From: Candidatus Aminicenantota bacterium
GTDB taxonomy: Bacteria; Acidobacteriota; Aminicenantia; Aminicenantales; UBA4085
Direction: 5' to 3'
Assembly (NCBI GenBank): GCA_016867585.1
Contig: VGJF01000004.1
Coordinates: forward strand, 1 to 34,941
Length of the DNA stretch: 34,941 nt
Part shown: piece by piece, positions 18,068 through 29,504 of the stretch
Layout: each line of letters opens with the position of its first letter
How positions within the stretch are numbered: position 1 is the stretch's first letter
Position numbers and translations under genes: made by a program
The notes under the pieces: model-generated
Database searches by the model: none
Told to the model about the DNA's origin: nothing
What the model saw: only the letters and a program-made list of their open reading frames with translations

Positions 18068-18859
18068 ATGGCCGTTAAGAACTACACGACGATTTTCATC
18101 GAGAGGGAAGGCCGGGTCGGCCGAATCTGGTTCAACCGGCCCGAGGTCCACAACGCCTTCAACGCGATCATGATCCGGGAGCTCCGCGACGCCCTGGCCG
18201 ACGTCCGCCAGGATCCCCAGGTCCGGGTCGTGATCCTGTCCGGGCGGGGGACGTCGTTTTGCGCCGGGGCCGACCTGAACTGGCTCCGGGAGATTGTCCA
18301 CTATTCCTACAACGAGAACCTCCAGGAGTCGGCCGAGCTGGCCGACTGCCTGGAGGAGCTCTACGCCCTCCCCAAGCCGACGATCGCCCGGGTCAATGGT
18401 TCGGCGATCGGCGGGGGCAACGGTTTCCTGGCCGCCTGCGACATCATCATCGCTTCGCGGGAGGCCGTTTTCGGGCTGAGCGAAGCCAAGCTCGGGCTCG
18501 TCCCGGCGGTCATTTCGCCCTACATCGTCCGCCGGATCGGCGAAGCCAGGGCCCGGCGCTATTTCCTGACCGGCGAGCGGATCGACGCTGCCCGGGCCGA
18601 GGAAGTCGGCCTCATCAACCGGTCCCTCGACCCTGGGATGCTCGATGCCCAGATCGACGACTTCGTCCGGATGCTCCTGACTTCGGGTCCGGAAGCCCTG
18701 GCCAAGACCAAGGACCTGCTCCGGAGCATCCCCCGGCTCAGCTTCGAGGAGGCCAAGCGCTTTTCGATCGAGATGATCGCCAAACTGAGAATCAGCGCCG
18801 AAGCCCAGGAGGGCATGGCCGCGTTCCTGGAGAAGCGGAAGCCCAAGTGGGCCGAGTGA
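18068..18859 (+). CDS. Enoyl-CoA hydratase/isomerase family (candidate methylglutaconyl-CoA hydratase)
   Basis: FNRPEVHNAFNAIMIRELRDAL, GRGTSFCAGADLNWLREIV, RVNGSAIGGGNGFLAACDIIIASREAVFGLSEAKLGLVPAVISPYIVRRIG: crotonase fold. Specific substrate inferred from gene context. Confidence 0.92.
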   Translation: MAVKNYTTIFIEREGRVGRIWFNRPEVHNAFNAIMIRELRDALADVRQDPQVRVVILSGRGTSFCAGADLNWLREIVHYSYNENLQESAELADCLEELYALPKPTIARVNGSAIGGGNGFLAACDIIIASREAVFGLSEAKLGLVPAVISPYIVRRIGEARARRYFLTGERIDAARAEEVGLINRSLDPGMLDAQIDDFVRMLLTSGPEALAKTKDLLRSIPRLSFEEAKRFSIEMIAKLRISAEAQEGMAAFLEKRKPKWAE

Positions 18860-18869
18860 ATCCCGGAGG

Positions 18870-20381
<1,512 letters not shown>

Positions 20382-20383
20382 GG

Positions 20384-20878
20384 ATGGAGTTCGAATATCT
20401 CGTCGACGGCGCGGTCCGGAAGGTCGCGGTCGAGGTCAAGGACGGCCTGGTGCGATTCCAGGAGGGTGAAACGGTTTTCGAAGCCGAAATCCTGGCCGTC
20501 TCGGACTCCGAGCTCTTCCTTTCGGTCGAAGGCGCGGGCCGACGGATACTTCTCGCTCGGGACGGAGATCGGAGGCTCGTTTTCCACGGCGGGAGGGAGT
20601 ATGTCCTCGAGGCGCCGGGCAAGGCGGAAGGCGCTTCTTTCCAAGGCGAGGACGGAGGAAAGGAGGGCGGAATCGTCAAGGCCCCGATGCCCGGCAAGGT
20701 CATCAAGGTCCTCGTCGCCGAGGGCGAGCCCGTCCGCAAGAACCAGACCCTCCTCATCGTCGAGGCCATGAAGATGGAGAACGAAATCAAGGCGGGGCGG
20801 GAATGCGTCGTCCGCAAGGTCCATGTCGCCGCCGGCGACCTCGTCGATGCCGCCCGCCCTCTTATCGAACTTGAATGA
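20384..20878 (+). CDS. Biotin carboxyl carrier protein
   Basis: MEFEYLVDGAVRKVAVEVKDG...APMPGKVIKVLVAEGEPVRKNQTLLIVEAMKMENEIKAG; AMKMEN biotinylation site. Confidence 0.92.
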   Translation: MEFEYLVDGAVRKVAVEVKDGLVRFQEGETVFEAEILAVSDSELFLSVEGAGRRILLARDGDRRLVFHGGREYVLEAPGKAEGASFQGEDGGKEGGIVKAPMPGKVIKVLVAEGEPVRKNQTLLIVEAMKMENEIKAGRECVVRKVHVAAGDLVDAARPLIELE

Positions 20879-20880
20879 AT

Positions 20881-20932
20881 GGGGACGGTTCTATTTTTTG
20901 GTTTGATAAAAAATAGAACCGTCCCCTTTTTT
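20881..20932 (+). terminator. Long hairpin with T-tract (rho-independent-like terminator, also REP-like)
   Basis: GGGGACGGTTCTATTTTTT (20881-20899) / AAAAAATAGAACCGTCCCC (20908-20926): perfect 19-bp arms, 8-nt loop, followed by TTTTTT. Confidence 0.85.
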
Positions 20933-20946
20933 CCAAGGAGGCGAAG

Positions 20947-22089
20947 ATGACGCTCGACCTCGAAGAATCCCTGAAGGATTGCCGGGAAATGGTCCGGGAT
21001 TTCGCCCGGACCGAGGTCGCCCCCCATATCCGGGAATGGGATGAGAAGGCGGTTTTCCCCAAGGACGTCCTCCACAAACTGGGAGAGCTTGGCCTGATGG
21101 GGATCATCATCCCCGAAGAGTTCGGCGGGGCCGGTCTGACGTACCGCCATTATATCGCCATCCTCGAGGAGCTGGGGGCCGTCGAGGGAGGGATCGCCCT
21201 TTCGGTCGCGGCCCACAACTCCCTCTGCACGAATCATCTCTACCTGTTCGGGTCGGACGAGCACAGGAAAACATGGCTGCCGCGGCTGGCCCGGGGAGAG
21301 GTCATCGGCGCATGGGGCCTGACTGAGCCCGAGGCCGGTTCGGACGCCGGGGCGACGAAAACGACGGCCGTCCGCGATGGGGAGGGATGGGTTCTCAACG
21401 GGACCAAGAATTTCATCACCCACGCCGGCGGCGGCGGAGCGGCCGTCGTCGTCGCCCGGACTCGCCCCGGGACGGATCATCGCGGCATCTCGGCCTTTTT
21501 CCTTCCTCTCGATGCGCCGGGCGTGTCCGTCGGAAAGCACGAGGACAAGATCGGAATGCGGATCTCGGACACGTGCTCCCTCGTCTTCGAGGACTGCCGC
21601 CTGCCGGGAGACGCGCTCCTCGGAAAAGAAGGCGAAGGCTTCATTCAAGCCATGGAAGTCCTCGACGGCGGGCGGATCTCGATCGCCGCCCTCTCGGTCG
21701 GCATCGGCCGGGGAGCCCTGGACGCGGCCGCGGCCTATGCCAAGCAGCGCCGCCAGTTCGGCCGTCCCATCGGCGCCTTCCAAGCCATCCGCTTCAAGCT
21801 GGCCGACATGGCGACCCTCCTTCAGGCGGCCCGCCTCCTGACCGAGAGCGCCGCCGATTCCAAGGACGCCGGCCGGAAGACGACCCTCATCTCCTCCCAG
21901 GCCAAGCTCTACGCCTCCGAAGTCGCGGTCAAGGTCGCCGAGGAAGCCGTCCAGATCCACGGCGGCTACGGCTACTGCAAGGACTATCCGGTCGAAAAAT
22001 TCTGGCGCGATGCCAAGCTCTGCACGATCGGCGAGGGGACGAGCGAGATCCAGCGTCTCGTCATCGCCCGGGAAATTCTCGGAGAATAG
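20947..22089 (+). CDS. Acyl-CoA dehydrogenase, short-chain/butyryl-like
   Basis: [96 protein letters not shown]. Confidence 0.95.
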   Translation: MTLDLEESLKDCREMVRDFARTEVAPHIREWDEKAVFPKDVLHKLGELGLMGIIIPEEFGGAGLTYRHYIAILEELGAVEGGIALSVAAHNSLCTNHLYLFGSDEHRKTWLPRLARGEVIGAWGLTEPEAGSDAGATKTTAVRDGEGWVLNGTKNFITHAGGGGAAVVVARTRPGTDHRGISAFFLPLDAPGVSVGKHEDKIGMRISDTCSLVFEDCRLPGDALLGKEGEGFIQAMEVLDGGRISIAALSVGIGRGALDAAAAYAKQRRQFGRPIGAFQAIRFKLADMATLLQAARLLTESAADSKDAGRKTTLISSQAKLYASEVAVKVAEEAVQIHGGYGYCKDYPVEKFWRDAKLCTIGEGTSEIQRLVIAREILGE

Positions 22090-22100
22090 AAAAAGGAGTT

Positions 22101-22814
22101 TTAGGCCGCGTCTCGGATGCGGATCGAGAGCGCGTAGTCGGCCATCATCTCGTCGAACATCTCGGGCTCTTTTTCCTTGAGCTCGACGGCGTAATCGAGG
22201 AAGGCCTTGATCCCGTCGGTCAGGACCTTGTGCGTCCGGCGCATGAGGTTCTCCGACTTGGCCGCCTCATGGATGAACAGCCGGTGGGGGAATTTCTCCT
22301 TGAAGATCTTCACGTCGCAGGCGAAATGGAGGATGTAGATCATGTCGTGGAAGATCGGCCCGAAGTTGTAGGTGATGGCCCGCTCCTTGAAGGCGTGCCA
22401 GACCGGCTCGGCCTTGACGTACTCCTTGATGACCGGCTCCATGGCCTCGGGCGAGACGTATTCGACGGAATCGGCCTGGCGCCGGTACGCCTTGAGTTCC
22501 TCGAGCGTGGCCGAGCGGAGCTTCCGCAAGTCGACGGCCGGGTGCTTGAGGGCGGCGAAATTGGCGATGAAGAGGTTCCGCATCTCGGAGCGGAACATAT
22601 AGCTCTTGATGTAGAGGAGCTGCCGGCGTTTTTCCTTGTTCTCCCGGCGCTCGAGGAAACGCTCGACGATGAACACGGCGGCCAGGATTTCCAGGGGGAT
22701 GGCGGCCAGATGGAGGAGGAACTCCCAGTGGGTCAGGTGCTCGACGACGAGGAAGACCGCCGAGGCGGCGATGAGGCCGACGTAGAACTCGACGTGCTTG
22801 ACCTTCTTCTTCAC
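22101..22814 (-). CDS. Membrane protein of unknown function (two N-terminal TM helices plus alpha-helical soluble domain)
   Basis: MKKKVKHVEFYVGLIAASAVFLVVEHLTHWEFLLHLAAIPLEILAAVFIVERFLERRENKEKRRQ...; 237 aa, no family recognised. Confidence 0.75.
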   Translation of the reverse strand: MKKKVKHVEFYVGLIAASAVFLVVEHLTHWEFLLHLAAIPLEILAAVFIVERFLERRENKEKRRQLLYIKSYMFRSEMRNLFIANFAALKHPAVDLRKLRSATLEELKAYRRQADSVEYVSPEAMEPVIKEYVKAEPVWHAFKERAITYNFGPIFHDMIYILHFACDVKIFKEKFPHRLFIHEAAKSENLMRRTHKVLTDGIKAFLDYAVELKEKEPEMFDEMMADYALSIRIRDAA

Positions 22815-22868
22815 GGCCGTAGATTATCCCACCCCGTCCCCGCCGTCAACCGCTTTTCACTGGTTTCT

Positions 22869-23008
22869 GGGCGTGTCGCGGCGACATGGCCATCCTCTAA
22901 CCCCGGCCCCGGGGAACCAGTCCCGTCGGTTCCCCCCATCGGCGTAGCCGATGGGACCCCCTTCCGCTACGGGGTCATGAGGACGGCCATGCCACCGCCT
23001 GACACGCC
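22869..23008. repeat. ~140-bp imperfect inverted repeat with a central perfect hairpin
   Basis: Outer arms GGGCGTGTCGCGGCGACATGGCCATCCTCT and the reverse complement of the right side (GGCGTGTCAGGCGGTGGCATGGCCGTCCTCATGACCCC) align. Core is CCCATCGGC-GTA-GCCGATGGG (22935-22955). Confidence 0.65.
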
Positions 23009-23231
23009 GGGCCCTTCGAAGAGCGTCTGCGGGGCGGCAAAACCTCATGACGTTCCGGCCGTTCTCGAACGCCAGCGAGGGCTCGGGACTTTATGTCATC
23101 GAGGCCTACGAGGCCGGCCGTCCGCCGATGTTCTGGAGCCCGGAGTTCACGGAATTAAGAAAACGGTATTCTCCGGAGAGAAATTAGGCGGGCGGGCGGG
23201 ATTGGGGTAAAATAGCCGGCGGAGGCTGGCC

Positions 23232-24910
<1,679 letters not shown>

Positions 24911-24914
<4 letters not shown>

Positions 24915-25321
24915 TCCGGAAAATCGAGCATGTCGGGATCGCCGTCCGCGATCTGGACGCGGCGGCGGCCTTCTTTCGGGACGTCCTGGGACTGCCTTTC
25001 GAAGGCTACGAGGACTTGCCGGACCGGCAACTCCGGATCGCCGTCTTCGACCTGGCCGGCGTCCGCCTCGAGCTTCTTCAGCCGACCTCTCCGGACGCGG
25101 CCATCGCCTCTTTTGTCGAAAGAACGGGCGGCGGCCTTCATCATCTCGCCTTGACGGTCGACGACGTCGGCGCCGAGCTGGCCCAGCTTTCGGCCGCCGG
25201 GGTGGAGATCATCGACCGGGAGCCCCGTCTTGGCGCGGCCGGGGCGAAAATCGCCTTTCTCGCCCCCCGATCGACGTTCAAGGTGTTGATCGAACTCTGC
25301 CAAAAACCGCGACGGGGATAG
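24911..25321 (+). CDS. Methylmalonyl-CoA epimerase
   Basis: [82 protein letters not shown]; overlaps the mutase by ATGA. Confidence 0.93.
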
Positions 25322-25383
25322 AACCTCGTTCAGGGGATGTCAATTCGCGTTGCCCAGCGGAAAAATTTATTCTCTTTTTTTAA

Positions 25384-25425
25384 ATAATACTCATAATTGA
25401 CATATATGTCGATTATAAGTAATAT
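25384..25425. promoter_or_regulatory. Promoter with palindromic operator candidate upstream of the AbiE-like pair
   Basis: TTGACA (25397-25402) - 17 nt - TAATAT (25420-25425). Palindrome ATAATTGACATATATGTCGATTAT (25393-25416, one mismatched pair) overlaps the -35. Confidence 0.7.
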
Positions 25426-25443
25426 AAATCAGGAGATGGATAA

Positions 25444-26211
25444 ATGACCGTCTTGAATCCCAGGCAAGCGGTGGAGGTTTTTCACCTGGTCGTGCTCGAT
25501 CAGATCGGCCGGAAAGTGGATAAGCCAAAATGGGTCCTGAAAGGCGGCTGCAACCTCCGGTTTTACTTTAGGAGCCCGCGGTATTCCGACGACATGGATC
25601 TTGACGTTCAAGGCATCCCGATCGACATCCTTCGCGAGAAGATGAGAGCCGTCCTGTCCGGAAGGCCTTTCCAGACCCTTCTCGAGGTCCGCGGCATCTC
25701 CGTCGAGCACATGACGGAGCATAAGCAAACCGACACGACGCAACGATGGAAATTCGGCCTTTCGGTCCCCGGTCAGGACGAACCGGTCCCGACGAAGATC
25801 GAATTCTCGAGGAGGGGCCATGATGAGGGGATCGTTTTCGAACCCGTCTCCCCCGAGATCGTCCGTCTCTATGAGCTTCCGCACCTGCTGGCCAGTCACT
25901 ATGACGCACCGGCCGCGTGGCGGCAGAAAACGGGCGCTATCTTGTCCCGGGCCGCGTCCCAGGCTAGGGATGTCTTCGACCTTCATGTCCTCCTGGGGAC
26001 GGGGCGGAAACCCGCTCCGGACGTGACAAGCCGGGATGAGTCCGGCCTCGACCGGATCAAAGAGAGCGTCTTGGCCGTGGATTTCGGGCAGTTCAAAAGC
26101 CAGGTGATCTCTTATCTCGAACCCGACCTCCAGCCCCATTACGATTCGGAAAAAACCTGGGAGGCAATGAGATGGCGCATCATCGAGGCCCTCGGGGAGG
26201 GGCCGTCGTGA
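25444..26211 (+). CDS. Nucleotidyltransferase AbiEii-like toxin
   Basis: WVLKGGCNLRFYFRSPRYSDDMDLDVQGI (GG..L...SDD.DLD nucleotidyltransferase motif); RDVFDLHVLL near the C-terminus. Confidence 0.82.
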   Translation: MTVLNPRQAVEVFHLVVLDQIGRKVDKPKWVLKGGCNLRFYFRSPRYSDDMDLDVQGIPIDILREKMRAVLSGRPFQTLLEVRGISVEHMTEHKQTDTTQRWKFGLSVPGQDEPVPTKIEFSRRGHDEGIVFEPVSPEIVRLYELPHLLASHYDAPAAWRQKTGAILSRAASQARDVFDLHVLLGTGRKPAPDVTSRDESGLDRIKESVLAVDFGQFKSQVISYLEPDLQPHYDSEKTWEAMRWRIIEALGEGPS

Positions 26212-26894
26212 GACTGATCGATGTCCACGCCCGGCTTCTCAAGATGGGCGTGCCCGTTTTCCAGACCTCGGACGCCGCCGCGTTCCTCGGCATCGGCGGC
26301 GCCCACGCCAGCAAAATGCTGGCCCGCCTGGCCGAATCGGGACATCTGGCGAAACTAGGACGGGGCCGATGGGGATTCGAGGGAAGGATCGATCCCTTCG
26401 CCCTTCCGGAATACCTCACGGCGCCCTATCCGAGCTATGTCTCGCTTCAATCGGCCCTTTACCAGCACGGGATGATCTCCCAGATTCCCGCCATGACCTA
26501 TGCCGTCTCGATCGCCCGGACCCGGAAGTTCACGACGGCCCTGGGGACGGTATCGGTTCACCATGTCGATCCGTCGTTCTTCTTCGGTCATCGGACCGCC
26601 GGGAGGGGCCCGGGGAAGATCGCCACGCCAGAAAAGGCGCTGATGGATTTTCTCTACTTGAGCCCGACGCGAACGCGTCTCTTCCGGGCCCTGCCGGAGC
26701 TCGAATTCCCCGCGGGCTTCAAATTCGCGGAGGCCCGGAGGATCATCCGGCGCATCCGTCCGGTCCGCCGGCGGAATCACGTCATCCGTCGGTTCGAGGA
26801 ACTCCTGAAGGTTCGATCCGGCAAACGATCCCGGGGCTCAGGCCAGGATTTGGCGGCCTCGGCCGCCTCCGGCGTAATCCAACGAGGAGATTGA
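26208..26894 (+). CDS. AbiEi-like antitoxin / type IV TA transcriptional regulator
   Basis: GTG start overlaps the toxin stop (GTGA). N-terminal wHTH-like FQTSDAAAFLGIGGAHASKMLARLAESGHLAKLGRGRWGFEG; ALPEYLTAPYPSYVSLQSALYQHGMISQIP..TYAVSIARTRKFTTALGTVSVHHV..SFFFG; IATPEKALMDFLYLSPTR. Confidence 0.82.
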   Translation: MRLIDVHARLLKMGVPVFQTSDAAAFLGIGGAHASKMLARLAESGHLAKLGRGRWGFEGRIDPFALPEYLTAPYPSYVSLQSALYQHGMISQIPAMTYAVSIARTRKFTTALGTVSVHHVDPSFFFGHRTAGRGPGKIATPEKALMDFLYLSPTRTRLFRALPELEFPAGFKFAEARRIIRRIRPVRRRNHVIRRFEELLKVRSGKRSRGSGQDLAASAASGVIQRGD

Positions 26895-26987
26895 GCGGCG
26901 GGACGGGGGGATTCGCGATGTCCCGGAGTTGCGGGTGTGATGACACGGCCGAACAGGCGTGGAATACTGGAAAAAAAGGAGAAGGAC

Positions 26988-27971
26988 ATGTCGGAGCCTC
27001 TGGTATGGATACTCTTAATCGTCATCGCCGCCCTCATCGCCCTGCTCCTCATCCGCGACAAGCCCTTGCGGAAAAAAGTGGCGGCGTTCTTCCAGGGCAT
27101 CGGAAGGTCTTTCCAACGTGCCCGGCTGAGGAGGAAGATCAAGAGCGGACAGGCGGCCCAGGAGGAGATCCTTCGACGGCTGGGCCAAGCGGCCTGGAAA
27201 GCCGGCCACAAGCCCGAGACATCGGCCGAGGCGGTCCGCGAGCTGACCGCCCTGGAAGAGATGATCAAAGCTAAAAACGAAGACGTCGAAAGGCTCGAGG
27301 CCGAGACGGCCCGGATCAGGCAGGCTCAAACGGAGTTTCTGGAATCGCAGAAAGCCAGAATCCGGGAACGGGAAGAAAAGACCCGCCCGCCCAGGGAAGA
27401 GCTCGGCCGGCTGCGGACCAAGCTTCAGGAGGTCGAAAGCGGGATCGGCAAGGCCGAAAAGGCCGTCCGCGAGGCCGAAGCGGAAAGGCGCCGGGCGGAA
27501 GGCGAAATCGCTAAAATCGAGGCGGATGCCTCCCTTCCCCCCGACCGGAAGCAAGCCCGGGAGGCGGAGCTGCGGACTCTCGTCCAGGCCGCGAGCCAAA
27601 ACTTCGCCGCCGGCGAATCCAGCCTCCCGCCGTTGCGCGAGGAGCGGGCGGCTTTGAACAAGTCCATGGCCGAGCTCCAGGCTATCCTCGACGACGCCGC
27701 CAGGGAAATCGGCCGCTGGACCGACGAACAAAAGGAAAAGACGAAGGCGACGGACGCCCAGGCGTCCGATCTCGCGAAAAAAATAGCCGGGGTGAAGTCC
27801 GAGGTCAGGGACTTGACGAAAAAAGAGGACCCGCGCTGGGCCGCGCTGGGCCGGGATGTTCTCGGCCGAAGGACCGGCGATCCCTCCTTGACGGCCCTCT
27901 ATGCCGAGTTCGACAAACTCGATCAAAACCTGCGCGGCGTCGAAGAGCGCCTCAAGACCCTCCGGAAATAG
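26988..27971 (+). CDS. Membrane-anchored coiled-coil protein of unknown function
   Basis: AAGGAG RBS; MSEPLVWILLIVIAALIALLLIRDKPLRKK TM helix, then long charged heptad-like coiled coil. Confidence 0.75.
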   Translation: MSEPLVWILLIVIAALIALLLIRDKPLRKKVAAFFQGIGRSFQRARLRRKIKSGQAAQEEILRRLGQAAWKAGHKPETSAEAVRELTALEEMIKAKNEDVERLEAETARIRQAQTEFLESQKARIREREEKTRPPREELGRLRTKLQEVESGIGKAEKAVREAEAERRRAEGEIAKIEADASLPPDRKQAREAELRTLVQAASQNFAAGESSLPPLREERAALNKSMAELQAILDDAAREIGRWTDEQKEKTKATDAQASDLAKKIAGVKSEVRDLTKKEDPRWAALGRDVLGRRTGDPSLTALYAEFDKLDQNLRGVEERLKTLRK

Positions 27972-28070
27972 ACCCGCCCGATCTTTCGGACTTGGCCGCC
28001 GGCCGGCGAGCCGGGCCGTGAACGTCTGGGCGAGGCCAAGCCTCTGGTCGAGACCGGCGGATGGCCGGCC

Positions 28071-29504
28071 TTACTGGGCCCGATCGATGAGGTAATCGGC
28101 GACCTGGAGGCCGTAGACGTCCGGGTCGAGGGTTTTGAGGATCGTCCGGCGGAAGCGGCCCGTATCGGGGTCGACCTCGGCCAGGTCGACGGCCGGCCCG
28201 TCGATTTTTCGCCCGTCGGGGTCGGTGATGAGCTTGACCAGCGGCCGGGTCACGAATCCCGGCAGGGGGTTGTTCTCGATGACAAGCCCGACTTCCCCGG
28301 AATCCAAGGCCCCCAGCGTCCCGACGGGATAGACGCCCATCATCTCGGCGAACGTCTTGAAGAGAAGGGGATCGAATTCCTCGGCGCAGACCTCTTTCAT
28401 CAGCCGGAGGGCTTCCCAGGGAGTGAACGTTTTGGGCCGATAGATCCGTTTGGTCGTGATCGCGTCGTAGTAGTCGACGACTTTCACGATCCGGCTGTAC
28501 AGGTGCGTCCGCCGGCGCTCGAGATATCGGGGATAGCCTCCCAGGCCGGGTTTGATATGGTGTTCCAAGGCGACTTCGATGGCCGCTTCGGGGACGCCTT
28601 CCGTCTGGGTCCGGGAAGCCAGCCTTCCGGCCCCGTAGGGGGAGTGCTTCTCCATCAGGGCCCGCTCCCCCGGGTCGAGTTTGCCCGGCTTGTTCCAGAC
28701 GGCGTCGTCGATGTCGAACTTGCCGACGTCGTGGAGGCAGGCGCTGACCCCAAGTTCGATGAGCTCGGGCCGGTTCAGCCCGAGCCGCCGCCCGAGGGCC
28801 AGGGAAAGGATGCAGACGTTGACCGAGTGGTTGAGGGTGTACTCCTGGAAATTCTTGATGTTCGTCAAGCCGATGAGAAGGGATTCGTGGGAGATGAGAT
28901 GATTGATCAGCGACTGGACCCACCGCCGGGTCAGATGAATCCTCATCGCCTTCCTCTCGCCCTCGAACATATCCTTGAGATGATAGACCCCCATCATGAA
29001 GATGGGGATCGCGCTCTTTTCGGAAAGCTCGGGGTGAACCTCCTCCGGAATTTTCTTGAGACGGATGTGCGGGAAAACGGCCCGTTCGAACTCGTCGGCG
29101 AGCCGTTCGAAGGACACGCCCTTGGAAGCGTCGCGGGGGGCGAGGAAGGCCAGGAACCGGCCGAGCTCCGCCTCGTCGAGGCCCGCGGCGAAGGTCATCG
29201 TCCCGATCTCGCGGGCCAGGAACTCCTCGAAGACCGATTTGTAGATGAGATAATTGGCGACGTTGAACTTCATCCGGGCCTTGTTGACGAAAAAGGCGTC
29301 CCGCCGGATATCGATTTCGACTTCCGTGTCGGTTTGGAAGGCCTGGCGGAGGGACTGGAAGCACGCGCCCAGGCGCTCGACGAAATTGCTGTTCGTCGGC
29401 TCGTAGACTTTGCTCAGCTTGAGGACGATATGGAGATGGGTCATGATGTCGAGGGCGGTCTTCGAGCTGAGCCCGGGCGTCTGTTCCTCGGTCAGGGTGG
29501 TCAT
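28071..29504 (-). CDS. HD-GYP-like phosphohydrolase with uncharacterised N-terminal domain
   Basis: HSVNVCILSLALGRRLGLNRPELIELGVSACLHDVGKFDIDDAVWNKPGKLDPGERALMEKHSPYGAGRL...LEHHIKPGLGGYPRYLERRRTHLYSRIVKVVDYYDAITTKRIYR. Confidence 0.9.
   Translation of the reverse strand: MTTLTEEQTPGLSSKTALDIMTHLHIVLKLSKVYEPTNSNFVERLGACFQSLRQAFQTDTEVEIDIRRDAFFVNKARMKFNVANYLIYKSVFEEFLAREIGTMTFAAGLDEAELGRFLAFLAPRDASKGVSFERLADEFERAVFPHIRLKKIPEEVHPELSEKSAIPIFMMGVYHLKDMFEGERKAMRIHLTRRWVQSLINHLISHESLLIGLTNIKNFQEYTLNHSVNVCILSLALGRRLGLNRPELIELGVSACLHDVGKFDIDDAVWNKPGKLDPGERALMEKHSPYGAGRLASRTQTEGVPEAAIEVALEHHIKPGLGGYPRYLERRRTHLYSRIVKVVDYYDAITTKRIYRPKTFTPWEALRLMKEVCAEEFDPLLFKTFAEMMGVYPVGTLGALDSGEVGLVIENNPLPGFVTRPLVKLITDPDGRKIDGPAVDLAEVDPDTGRFRRTILKTLDPDVYGLQVADYLIDRAQ

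Noticed and set aside
22857-23048. 63-aa minus ORF MRFCRPADALRRARRVRRWHGRPHDPVAEGG...
   Set aside because: Fully contained in the long inverted repeat region. Composition is explained by the hairpin, not by protein coding.
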